Shown here piece by piece: positions 6,438 through 13,750 of a DNA stretch of 16,924 nt. The notes under the pieces were generated by a model. That model was not told the origin of the DNA. It did no database searches and was given only the letters and a program-made list of their open reading frames with translations. Numbering within the stretch: the first letter of the stretch is position 1; the number at the start of each line of letters is the position of its first letter. The translations under genes were made by a program, and so were the position numbers. The stretch comes from Candidatus Hodarchaeota archaeon (GTDB taxonomy: Archaea > Asgardarchaeota > Heimdallarchaeia > Hodarchaeales > YT1-057): contig JAEOTI010000720.1 of NCBI GenBank assembly GCA_016839955.1, positions 1 to 16,924 on the forward strand, in the 5' to 3' direction.

Positions 6438-8525
6438 TTGACTTTGGAACGACGAATTACATCACATCCTATTCTCGAGATTCCTGATAAAAAAAAGGTA
6501 CAATTTACCTTTAATAGTAATACAATTGAAGGAATAGAAGGAGAACCAATCTCATCTGCTCTAATTGCTGCTGGTTTTGATATATTTGGTTTCCACCAAG
6601 ATGGTAGTCCTCAAGGAATTTTTTGTGCAAATGGCCAATGTGCTCAATGCCTTGTTTTAGTTAATGGGAAACCTGTCAAATATTGCATGGCTCCCTTAAG
6701 GGCGGATATGATCATACAGAGCATAGTTGGTATTCCATCTTTACCTGAAGATGATAGTAAAGTTGTTTCTAAAGGTCCAAAAAGGGTTTCAATAGATGTT
6801 TTAATAATTGGTGGAGGTCCTGCTGGTTTAGCGGCAGCAAATGAGCTCGGAAAGCGAAAAGTCAAAACAATATTAATAGATGATAAGGATAGATTAGGAG
6901 GAAAACTTGTTCTCCAAACCCATAAGTTCTTTGGAAGTATAGAAGATTGTTACGCTGGTACCAGAGGTATTGAAATTTCTCAAATACTGTCTCAGGAACT
7001 TTCTGAGCATTACAGTGTAGAAATTTGGCTCAATAGCACTGCACTAGCTGTATATACTGATAAAACCGTTGGATTGTTAAAGGATAATACTTATATTATT
7101 GTAAAACCGAAAAAACTCCTTGTTTCCACAGGTGCACGTGAAAAGATGCTAATTTTTCCTGGTAGTACTTTACCAGGAGTATATGGAGCAGGTGCATTCC
7201 AGACTCTCGTTAATAGGGATTTAGTAAGACCAACAGATCGCCTTTTCATTGTTGGTGGAGGAAACGTTGGATTAATTGCGGGTTATCATGCAATTCAGGC
7301 AGGAATAGATGTAGTAGGTCTAGTTGAGGCGCTACCACATTGTGGTGGTTATTTAGTTCATGAAGATAAATTAAGGAATTTGGGAGTCCCTATATACACT
7401 AAACATACAATATTATCCGCTAATGGAAAAAATCAAGTTCAATCGATTACTATATCCGAGATAAATGAACGATTTGAACCAATAGAAGGTACAGAACGAA
7501 GCTATGAAGTTGACACTATCCTCATTGCTGTAGGATTAGAGTCTGTTGATGAATTTTATTTGAAAGCTAAAGAATTCGAAATAGATGTTTGGACCGCTGG
7601 GGATGCCCAAGAAATAGCTGAAGCTTCAGCAGCCATGTTTAGCGGAAGAATTCAGGCCTTACAGATATTATGGACTCTTGGATTTGATGATGTTGAAGTT
7701 CCGAAGATTTGGAATGAAAATTTAAACATTCTAAAAATGCCAGCAGGAGAAACAAAAGAAATTCAAAGACCTACTAGAAAAAGTGGTGTATTTCCAGTTT
7801 TTCATTGCCATCAGGAGATTCCCTGTAATCCTTGCACTTCAGTTTGTTCAAAAGATCTTATCAAAATACTAGATGGTTCAATTACTAGTATACCTTCATT
7901 TGTTGGATGTGAGGATGAAGAAGATTGTACAGGTTGTGGTAAATGCGTTGCAATTTGTCCAGGACTTGCAATAACTCTTGTTGATTTTAGAAAAGATCCC
8001 GAAAATCCTCGGGTTACAATTCCATTAGAGATGGGATCGAGTGCTGCAGATATAGGTGATAAATTAACTGTTATCAGTGACACTGGGGAAGAATTAGGAG
8101 AATTTGAAGTTCAATCAGTTAGAGAGTTACCAAAGTTTAGTAATACTAAACTTGTTAGAATTAAAATCCCAAAAAAGATTGCAACATTAGCAGCGGGGTT
8201 CCAAATACAGAAAACTAATATCACGGAACCAATGGATCAATATCATCCCGCACCTCTTCCAGATACTGCAATTGTTTGTCGATGTGAGCGGGTAACCGCA
8301 GGAGAACTTAGAAAATGGATAAGGCGAGGAATATATGATGTTAACCAACTTAAGGCACTCACAAAAGTAATGATGGGTGCTTGTGGAGCAAAAACATGTA
8401 CTAGCCTTGTTCAGCGCTTATATCGAGAAGAGGGTGTTTCATTAGAAGACTTTACACCTGGTACAAAAAGACCATTATTTATTGAAGTACCTCTAGGTTC
8501 TTTTTTAAATTTAGAAGAGGAATAG
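6438..8525 (+). CDS. Fused FAD/NAD-binding iron-sulfur subunit (alpha) of an amine or imino-acid dehydrogenase
   Basis: This is the electron-transfer subunit of a flavoprotein dehydrogenase of the sarcosine oxidase alpha / HcnAB / archaeal proline dehydrogenase type. Domains in order over 695 aa: an N-terminal [2Fe-2S] domain (C63, C68, C71, C83); an FAD Rossmann motif GGGPAG (125-130); an NAD-type motif GGGNVG (273-278); TAGDA (386-390), closing the FAD fold; two cysteine clusters for [4Fe-4S] centres (C457, C463, C466, C470 and C491, C497, C500, C503, C507); and a BFD-like [2Fe-2S] domain (C614, C616, C649, C654). In Thermococcales proline dehydrogenase comparable parts sit on separate alpha, gamma and delta subunits; here they are fused. 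There is no aminomethyltransferase domain as in SoxA. TTG 6438 is supported by AAGGAGA. The catalytic partner gene follows 14 nt downstream. Substrate and final electron acceptor are unknown. Confidence 0.9.
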   Translation: MTLERRITSHPILEIPDKKKVQFTFNSNTIEGIEGEPISSALIAAGFDIFGFHQDGSPQGIFCANGQCAQCLVLVNGKPVKYCMAPLRADMIIQSIVGIPSLPEDDSKVVSKGPKRVSIDVLIIGGGPAGLAAANELGKRKVKTILIDDKDRLGGKLVLQTHKFFGSIEDCYAGTRGIEISQILSQELSEHYSVEIWLNSTALAVYTDKTVGLLKDNTYIIVKPKKLLVSTGAREKMLIFPGSTLPGVYGAGAFQTLVNRDLVRPTDRLFIVGGGNVGLIAGYHAIQAGIDVVGLVEALPHCGGYLVHEDKLRNLGVPIYTKHTILSANGKNQVQSITISEINERFEPIEGTERSYEVDTILIAVGLESVDEFYLKAKEFEIDVWTAGDAQEIAEASAAMFSGRIQALQILWTLGFDDVEVPKIWNENLNILKMPAGETKEIQRPTRKSGVFPVFHCHQEIPCNPCTSVCSKDLIKILDGSITSIPSFVGCEDEEDCTGCGKCVAICPGLAITLVDFRKDPENPRVTIPLEMGSSAADIGDKLTVISDTGEELGEFEVQSVRELPKFSNTKLVRIKIPKKIATLAAGFQIQKTNITEPMDQYHPAPLPDTAIVCRCERVTAGELRKWIRRGIYDVNQLKALTKVMMGACGAKTCTSLVQRLYREEGVSLEDFTPGTKRPLFIEVPLGSFLNLEEE

Positions 8526-8539
8526 GGTAAGGTGGTGAC

Positions 8540-9694
8540 ATGGTAGAATACGATGTCGTAATTATTGGAGCAGGTAGCTTAGGTGTTCCTGCAGCCTACT
8601 CTATTAACAAAGCAGGATATAAAGTCGCAGTCATTGATAAAAATGCTTCAGCAGGTCAGGGGGACAACAAACACGCTATTGGAGGAGTTAGGGCAACTCA
8701 TACGGATAAATCAAAGATTATAACATCTTTACGATCAATTAAAACCTTTTCTACATGGGAAGAAAAATATGGTGATGATATTGAATGGCAAGAAGGTGGT
8801 TATGTATTTGTGGCTTATACGGATGAGCATGAGAAACTATTCAAACAAAACATTGTGATTCAAAAATCTTATGGACTAAAAATTGACTTTGTTAAATCTG
8901 ATGTAATTAAAGAGTTAGTTCCAGGTATTATTGAAGATGAACTGCGAGGAGGTACTTATTCTCCTCATGATGGTAATCTTTCTCCTCTAAAAGCAATTAG
9001 TTACATGTACTTACAAGCTAAAAATCAAGGTGTGGATTTTTTTTTCAAGGAAAAAGTAGTAAACATCTTTCACAACGGGAAACAAGTTAATTCTGTTAAG
9101 ACAGATCACACAACATATTCTACAGATTGGGTTGTGAATGCTGCAGGCGCGGAAGCTGCAGAAGTCGCAAAAATGGTAGGGGATGAAGATCTTCCAATTA
9201 TCCCAGATTCACATGGTGCAGCGATCAGTGAACCTGTGAAGCGTTTTTTTGATCCAATGGTGGTAGATCTCAGGCCAGGTCCAAAATCTCAAAACTATTA
9301 CTTCTATCAAAATGTTGAAGGGAAAATCATTATGTGTTATACTCCAAATCCCTTAATACAAGGAACAGATCGTCGTGAAACTTCAGATTTTCTACCTGAG
9401 ATGTCCTTACGATTATGCCACCTTATTCCTCGGATGAAAAATCTACGAATACGTAGAGTTTGGCGAGGATTATACCCTATGACTCCAGATGGAAGTCCAA
9501 TTGTAGATTATTCCAAAGGAATTAAAGGGTACATAAATTTAGCAGGAACGTGTGGTCAAGGATTAATGCTTGGTCCCGGATTAGGAGAACTTACAAGTCA
9601 CCTTATCTCAGGTAAATTAACTAGTGAAGATAAAGAGATTCTAACTGGATTTTCACGTTATCGTGATTTTTCAAAAGAAGAGGAGTTAAAATAA
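8540..9694 (+). CDS. FAD-dependent amine/imino-acid dehydrogenase catalytic subunit (beta, DAO family)
   Basis: This 384-aa protein belongs to the D-amino-acid oxidase/sarcosine oxidase-beta/HcnC fold. It has an N-terminal dinucleotide motif GAGSLG within DVVIIGAGSLGVPAAYSINK (about 5-24), an Arg-rich GGVRATHTDKSK segment typical after the FAD site, LYPMTPDGSPIVDY near residue 318, and a C-terminal GYINLAGTCGQGLMLGPGLG motif that closes the FAD site. Such proteins oxidise a C-N bond (proline, hydroxyproline, sarcosine, opines or D-amino acids) and pass electrons to the alpha subunit. The gene starts 14 nt after alpha with GGTGG four nt from ATG, so the two are one operon and probably one complex. 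Family members are too diverse for the substrate to be read from the sequence; proline or a related imino acid is my first guess. Confidence 0.9.
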   Translation: MVEYDVVIIGAGSLGVPAAYSINKAGYKVAVIDKNASAGQGDNKHAIGGVRATHTDKSKIITSLRSIKTFSTWEEKYGDDIEWQEGGYVFVAYTDEHEKLFKQNIVIQKSYGLKIDFVKSDVIKELVPGIIEDELRGGTYSPHDGNLSPLKAISYMYLQAKNQGVDFFFKEKVVNIFHNGKQVNSVKTDHTTYSTDWVVNAAGAEAAEVAKMVGDEDLPIIPDSHGAAISEPVKRFFDPMVVDLRPGPKSQNYYFYQNVEGKIIMCYTPNPLIQGTDRRETSDFLPEMSLRLCHLIPRMKNLRIRRVWRGLYPMTPDGSPIVDYSKGIKGYINLAGTCGQGLMLGPGLGELTSHLISGKLTSEDKEILTGFSRYRDFSKEEELK

Positions 9695-9984
9695 GTTTTA
9701 TTTTCAAAGCCTGTTTCAAAATCTTTCACTTTAAAAATAATAAATTCAAATTAAGACCCTTAGAGGGACATAAGACCAATTCTTAGTTTACTCAATTATT
9801 TTAGAGTATTTGGAATACCTTTTAGCAAACTTACAGAAGGTTTTTACATATCTTGGATTATTAAAATTCAAGGTAAAATCTATAGTTAATAAATAAATAA
9901 ACTTTTTTTGATCTTGATTTTCTAATAATGGCATGTTCAATATCAAAAAAATTAAACTAAGCAGATCCATGGAGCAGGGTACAA
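9695..9984. other. 290-bp intergenic region before the GTPase cluster
   Basis: A T-rich tract (GTTTTATTTT) follows the dehydrogenase stop codon and may terminate that operon. The rest is very AT-rich. A minus-strand frame (9788-10009) overlaps the GTPase start and looks spurious. GGAGCAGGG (9971-9979) precedes the GTPase start codon. Confidence 0.5.
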
Positions 9985-10557
9985 TTGGCTTTGGTTTGCA
10001 AGATAACATTGCTTGGTGATGGTGCTGTTGGTAAAACTGCCTTAAGAGACCGTTATCTTGGCAAAGAATTCAAAGGTACATATACAATGACGATTGGGGC
10101 AGATTTTGCTTCTAAGCAAATCGCCTTAGAAGATCAAGAGCTGAAATTTCAAATTTGGGACCTTGCAGGCCAACCAAGGTTTAAAGCTGTCAGAGAAGCG
10201 TACTATCGAGGAGCAGTAGGCGCATTATTAATATTTGATGTTGTAAGACCCGAGTCCTTTGAAAACACTCCTCAATGGATCTTAGAGGCCTGGAAGCATA
10301 ACGGGAAAGGGAGAATACCAATTGTTATTCTTGGAAATAAAATAGATCTTCGACCACAACAACCAGAGGGATTACAAATCAAGGAGAAGCAAGGTCAAGC
10401 ATTAGCCAAAGAACTATCAAAGATGACCCGACAACATGGATTTGATGTTACTTATATGGAAACATCCGCGCTAACAGGCGAAAACGTTTATGCTGCTTTT
10501 GAGCGATTAGCTCGTAGCATTTTAGCTTATATTCGGACAAAAAAACGCACAGTATAA
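9985..10557 (+). CDS. Rab/Ras-like small GTPase
   Basis: A 190-aa single-domain GTPase of the Ras superfamily, acting as a GTP/GDP switch. Motifs are complete: G1 GDGAVGKT (11-18), switch I MTIGADF with Thr36, G3 WDLAGQ (58-63) with the catalytic Gln63, G4 NKID (118-121) and G5 ETSAL (159-163). The sequence is Rab-like overall, but WDLAGQP replaces the usual WDTAGQE. There is no C-terminal Cys for prenylation, so membrane anchoring by lipid is unlikely; the C-terminus is basic (RTKKRTV). TTG 9985 is the first possible start, because an in-frame TAA lies upstream with no ATG or GTG between; GGAG lies about ten nt before it. The ATG at 9969 is out of frame. A second GTPase and a Roadblock gene follow on the same strand. 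Confidence 0.95.
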   Translation: MALVCKITLLGDGAVGKTALRDRYLGKEFKGTYTMTIGADFASKQIALEDQELKFQIWDLAGQPRFKAVREAYYRGAVGALLIFDVVRPESFENTPQWILEAWKHNGKGRIPIVILGNKIDLRPQQPEGLQIKEKQGQALAKELSKMTRQHGFDVTYMETSALTGENVYAAFERLARSILAYIRTKKRTV

Positions 10558-10651
10558 GAGTAGTATTTTAGACCAAGAAACACAACATATTTTTCAAGAT
10601 ATCCAAGAAAATCTGTGTAAAGTAATTTTACTAAATGTGTAAAACTTAAGA

Positions 10652-10825
10652 TTGATTATTTTTAACAGTCCGGCATTTTTCTTTTCTATTTTCCTTCAAA
10701 ATTCTTTAAAAATTAAATACAAAGAAGAAAATTGGTTAATTAGGTCCCTTCAAGATAATTTAGGTGATGACATACAATTCTGTAATGTAGGAAAAAAAGA
10801 TGGCAAAGGAATTAATACCAAATAA
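10652..10825 (+). CDS. Possible small protein, 57 aa, unknown
   Basis: From TTG 10652 to the TAA at 10823-10825 a frame stays open, with a hydrophobic N-terminal stretch (IIFNSPAFFFSIFL) and a polar remainder (KYKEENWLIRSLQDNLGDD). No ATG is in frame and no ribosome binding site stands out. It matches no family I know. The Trp, Gly-Asp-Asp and Cys content looks more protein-like than random AT-rich sequence, but chance is not excluded; it may be a decayed gene end. Confidence 0.22.
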   Translation: MIIFNSPAFFFSIFLQNSLKIKYKEENWLIRSLQDNLGDDIQFCNVGKKDGKGINTK

Positions 10826-10879
10826 CCTAAAAAAAAGGTCAATCAAGATAAATTTATCTTATAATTTATTGATTAAAAG

Positions 10880-10946
10880 CTTGCAAATACGAAGATTAGA
10901 AAAATTGTCTGGGGTTTTCTCTAGACAAGCTTTTGTTTTTTGCAAG
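10880..10946 (+). promoter_or_regulatory. Nested stem-loop in the leader of the second GTPase
   Basis: CTTGCAAA (10880-10887) pairs perfectly with TTTGCAAG (10939-10946), enclosing TTGTCT (10905-10910) paired with AGACAA (10923-10928). The outer stem ends eight nt before the GAGAGGA ribosome binding site (10954-10960). A regulatory or mRNA-stabilising role is inference. Confidence 0.4.
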
Positions 10947-10967
10947 TAACCATGAGAGGAATTCAAT

Positions 10968-11603
10968 TTGGTATTCGATAGGCCTATTAGGATTACTTTA
11001 CTTGGTAATACTGGAGTAGGTAAAACTTCACTTGTCAAACTCCTGAAAGGTGAAGACCCTGTACATACAGAAAAAACCATGGATATAAGTGTGGAAACTC
11101 GTAGAATTAAACTCCTATCTTCACTAGAGAAGTCTCGTTTCACTATAGAACGGCATCGTTATTATCGAATCACTTGTGTAGATAATCCGGGTGATTATAA
11201 ACTGCGACGTAAATGGCGGGAAGCGATGCGAAAATTTCGAGCCGATGGAATCCTTTTTATGGTTGATCCATCGCAATCTGTTGAACAACAAAAAGTTGCA
11301 ATGGAAGATAGCTATAACTACTTCTTAGATAGTTTATCACTCAATCCTGATCGTGCAGATAAGAAAGCTCGATCTAAACGCGGCATTTTCTTTTTTGTAG
11401 TAAATAAACTTGATTTAATTAATAATGATAAAGAAGCTGCAGAACGATTTCTTACTGAGAACTTTTCTCAAATAATTGACGACTATAAAATGACATTTCC
11501 GTTTTCCTACTTTGGCTATGCTCATATAAGCGTCCATAAATCTGAATATGAAGAAATTGATTCTATATTCGAACAGATGAAGATATTTTTATACGATAAT
11601 TAA
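10968..11603 (+). CDS. Atypical small GTPase with DxPGD G3 motif
   Basis: A 211-aa P-loop GTPase. G1 is GNTGVGKTS (13-21), G4 NKLD (146-149), and AHIS (185-188) may serve as G5. The G3 motif reads VDNPGDYKLRRKWREAMRKF from residue 71: Asp76 stands where Ras/Rab proteins have the catalytic Gln. A PG-x-x-x-LR pattern followed by a helix resembles SRP-receptor-beta/Arf-like GTPases. A basic insert (KARSKR, 133-138) precedes G4. Without Gln, intrinsic hydrolysis may be slow or rely on a partner. TTG 10968 is the only start option (in-frame TGA five codons upstream) and has GAGAGGA eight nt upstream; the ATG at 10952 is out of frame. It is followed 93 nt later by the 256-aa unknown gene, on the same strand. 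Confidence 0.88.
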   Translation: MVFDRPIRITLLGNTGVGKTSLVKLLKGEDPVHTEKTMDISVETRRIKLLSSLEKSRFTIERHRYYRITCVDNPGDYKLRRKWREAMRKFRADGILFMVDPSQSVEQQKVAMEDSYNYFLDSLSLNPDRADKKARSKRGIFFFVVNKLDLINNDKEAAERFLTENFSQIIDDYKMTFPFSYFGYAHISVHKSEYEEIDSIFEQMKIFLYDN

Positions 11604-11664
11604 GGAACAGACCTCAAATAACACCTTAAGTAATTAAACGTTAATGAAATATTTACATCACACG

Positions 11665-11671
11665 TTTTATA
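11665..11671 (+). promoter_or_regulatory. Candidate TATA box of the 256-aa gene
   Basis: TTTTATA is centred about 28 nt upstream of ATG 11697, the spacing expected for a leaderless archaeal transcript. This agrees with the lack of a ribosome binding site there. Confidence 0.4.
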
Positions 11672-11696
11672 CCTATTATTATGATGTGTATGTAGG

Positions 11697-12467
11697 ATGG
11701 AACAAGCAATTGTAAGAAATGTTCCAGGAAAGGGCTATGATATAATTAAATCATCAAAGAACTGGCCAAAGGTAATTGATATTTTTACACTTCTTCCTGA
11801 AGTTATTACTAGTAACCCTCCTCTAAGTCCTCACTTTCGCTACTTCTCAAAGAATTGGCTTTTTTCTCCCTTAAAGAGGTACTTAATCAAATTTGTTTCT
11901 CCTGATTTTGATGAATTTGGGAGATGTTCTATGAAGACTCATACTTTGTTATTGAAGAAATATGAGTATTTAGCTAAAGGGTTACCTTTTTACTTGTCCC
12001 CCCTTTTAGAAGATAAAATTGATTCTGATCGAAATGATCTCCTTGAGGACCGAGACTTTAATCCATTTCCTATTCATTTAACAGCACAAAAGCTACTTGA
12101 GAGTGTTTTTACAGACAAAGTTGTAATGGTGAAAGGAAGACTCTATCTACAAGATGCAATTGCACGTCAATTCTCTTTCATAGATTATGCCATTCCAGAT
12201 GTGATTAATCATACATTCTCAATCCATTCATATCTTGGCGAAGGTCAAAATGATCTCCAAAAAAATTTTAATCTAAATTTTACCCTAGACCCAAAAGAGT
12301 CTAGCGAAACTATGGATTGGTTAATTGAAACAAGCTCTTCACCGATCATTCAGGAATTATGTAGAAACATTGACAATCCTACTGCGCGAAAAAGGATTCA
12401 TGAGAAGCTTATTAATACAAATTTAAATAATAAACCTTTTACTTTTGATTTTAAGCAATTTCAGTAA
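11697..12467 (+). CDS. Unrecognised 256-aa protein between GTPase and Roadblock genes; possible GTPase-associated factor
   Basis: I do not firmly recognise this protein. It is soluble, with no signal peptide or membrane segment. The N-terminus (EQAIVRNVPGKGYDIIKSSK, 2-21) and the later FGRCSMKTHTLLLKKYEY (74-91) faintly recall the 'Gly-Tyr...Ser-Ser' and 'GR-x-x-x-x-H-x-L' features of GAP1-N (GTPase-associated protein 1) domains known from bacterial GTPase-linked conflict systems. That is a memory-based resemblance, not a proven match. The rest is mixed alpha/beta with a C-terminal helical part (SSPIIQELCRNIDNPTARKR). ATG 11697 follows a TATA-like box at leaderless spacing. Flanking genes encode a small GTPase and a Roadblock protein on the same strand, which suggests work in GTPase control. 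Confidence 0.7.
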   Translation: MEQAIVRNVPGKGYDIIKSSKNWPKVIDIFTLLPEVITSNPPLSPHFRYFSKNWLFSPLKRYLIKFVSPDFDEFGRCSMKTHTLLLKKYEYLAKGLPFYLSPLLEDKIDSDRNDLLEDRDFNPFPIHLTAQKLLESVFTDKVVMVKGRLYLQDAIARQFSFIDYAIPDVINHTFSIHSYLGEGQNDLQKNFNLNFTLDPKESSETMDWLIETSSSPIIQELCRNIDNPTARKRIHEKLINTNLNNKPFTFDFKQFQ

Positions 12468-12534
12468 AAAATTCTTTGTTTTAAAATCTAAAAAAGGTGA
12501 TTCGTCAGAATAAATTTGATCCCCGGGCTCTGTA

Positions 12535-12960
12535 ATGAACGAAAATAATCTAGTTCAAATAAAATTGATTCTTGAAGCAGTCCTGAAAGATTTTCCAGGT
12601 TCAAGAACTGTTTTTTGTTTGGATAAAGATGGATTATTAATTGCAGAAATTGGTCTCGCAGTCTTAGGCCGAGATGTAGCTCGTGAGATTATTAGCTTCG
12701 CAGCCAATGTTCTTTCACGAGCTAATATACTAGGATCTGACATAGAAGGCGACCCTTGGACAACAATAGCCTTTCAAGGTGATCAAAGTGCATTAGTAAT
12801 TACTATTGCAGGTAAACGGGCAATTTTAGGACTGTTAATTGAACAAACTGTTGGAAAACTCCCAAATGACTTATATCGAAAATTTTCAGGTTATGGTGAG
12901 GAATTAGGAAAGAAAATAGAAACTATAACTATCCAAAAGTCAAGAACTCAAATGAAATAG
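12535..12960 (+). CDS. Roadblock/LC7-domain protein
   Basis: A 141-aa single-domain protein of the Roadblock/LC7 (MglB-like) fold. The typical opening helix and strand pair are visible: LILEAVLKDFPGSRTVFCLDKDGLLIAE (about 11-38), then REIISFAANVLSRAN (50-64) and a hydrophobic strand SALVITIAGKRAILGLLI (85-102). Family members dimerise and act as GTPase-activating factors or scaffolds for MglA, Rag/Gtr and dynein; Asgard archaea have many. The C-terminal helix (LGKKIETITIQKSRTQMK) is basic. ATG 12535 has no clear ribosome binding site. It is the last plus-strand gene of the GTPase cluster and stops nine bp before the end of the convergent transporter gene. Confidence 0.85.
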   Translation: MNENNLVQIKLILEAVLKDFPGSRTVFCLDKDGLLIAEIGLAVLGRDVAREIISFAANVLSRANILGSDIEGDPWTTIAFQGDQSALVITIAGKRAILGLLIEQTVGKLPNDLYRKFSGYGEELGKKIETITIQKSRTQMK

Positions 12961-12969
12961 GTTCTAATT

Positions 12970-13548
12970 TTATATATGCTGAATTCCTAAAAATAGAAGT
13001 AATAGCGCTGTTACAATTCCAGCAAGGGCCATCCGTCCACCATAGTACATCCCACTCTCTTCACAAATTCTACCCATAGAGAATCCTAGTAAAAAAAGCA
13101 TAAAGATAGCAATTAATGTGGCAACAATTGCCGCTGTTTCTAAGTCTGAAATAAAAAAAAAGGGAATTATAGGGAATAATCCTGCTGGGATTGGAGATAC
13201 TCCATGGACAAGCGCGCTCCAATATGTCGCAAAAGTCGCTGCTCGAGTGTGAACTGAATTCTCAATCTTAACCAACATAGCCATTTGTTCTTCTTTGGCT
13301 TTTCGTTTCTGTTCTAGTTCTTCAATTTCAAGTGCTCCCCAAGCGCTAGAAATTCCTAAAGCAATTACACCTCCAATAACTCCACTTATAATGACAGCAA
13401 CTGAGTTTGCATGTGCAATAACTGCACCAAGAATAATTCCAATAGCTGTTAGTGCACCATCAAATGCTCCAATGACTGTATATCTACGAGTGATTGAGCC
13501 AGAATTTGATATACGATACAATTCTGAGAATGTCTTGAGGTACTTCAA
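12970..13548 (-). CDS. VIT1/CCC1-family membrane transporter (Fe2+/Mn2+ type)
   Basis: Family members move Fe2+ or Mn2+ out of the cytoplasm or into stores. The 192-aa protein has the five-helix layout: about 23-45, 48-70, 119-134, 138-158 and 172-190. RYTVIGAFDGALTAIGIILGAV (22-43) matches the first CCC1 helix, with Asp30 in the conserved DG position. A charged segment between helices 2 and 3 (EIEELEQKRKAKEEQ, 74-88) corresponds to the cytoplasmic metal-binding region, though it is shorter and less acidic than in plant VIT1. The start is TTG 13548: GAGG lies six nt upstream, and no ATG or GTG occurs between the upstream in-frame TAG and this codon. A perfect 16-bp palindrome 57 bp upstream is a candidate operator. 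A winged-helix gene lies upstream on the same strand. Confidence 0.85.
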   Translation of the reverse strand: MKYLKTFSELYRISNSGSITRRYTVIGAFDGALTAIGIILGAVIAHANSVAVIISGVIGGVIALGISSAWGALEIEELEQKRKAKEEQMAMLVKIENSVHTRAATFATYWSALVHGVSPIPAGLFPIIPFFFISDLETAAIVATLIAIFMLFLLGFSMGRICEESGMYYGGRMALAGIVTALLLLFLGIQHI

Positions 13549-13554
13549 ATTCTT

Positions 13555-13558
13555 CCTC
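13555..13558 (-). promoter_or_regulatory. Shine-Dalgarno GAGG fixing the transporter's TTG start
   Basis: The minus strand reads GAGGAAGAAT directly before TTG 13548, giving six nt spacing. The nearby in-phase-looking ATG GGG GAA is in another frame and reaches TGA within eight codons. Confidence 0.75.
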
Positions 13559-13604
13559 TTTCCCCCATTTAATTTCTGGAATCTAAACTAATTACAAGCA
13601 AAAT

Positions 13605-13620
13605 AAGTAAAATTTTACTT
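13605..13620. promoter_or_regulatory. Perfect 16-bp palindrome, candidate operator
   Basis: AAGTAAAATTTTACTT is fully self-complementary and lies 57-72 bp upstream of the metal transporter start, where a promoter is expected. The adjacent winged-helix gene is a plausible binder. It does not match the DtxR or Fur consensus I know. Confidence 0.5.
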
Positions 13621-13750
13621 CGATTGGTGTTTTGCCGTTCCATTTGAAGTTTACACCAAAAAAACCTTTGAATTTCTTAAATGAATTTTTCTGAAAATAG
13701 AGATTTTTGGCTTTTTTCTAAAGGAATAAAATAGATGATATGGAGAATAA

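Larger units (their letters stand above)
10558..10967. other. 410-bp region between the two GTPase genes
   Basis: It is AT-rich. It contains a 57-codon open frame (10652-10825, listed separately) and a nested stem-loop just upstream of the second GTPase (10880-10946). No RNA gene or mobile element was recognised. The length suggests the second GTPase has its own promoter. Confidence 0.5.

Noticed and set aside
9788..10009. Minus-strand 73-aa open frame upstream of the Rab-like GTPase
   Set aside because: Its N-terminus is antisense to the GTPase P-loop region and the rest is low-complexity AT-rich sequence.
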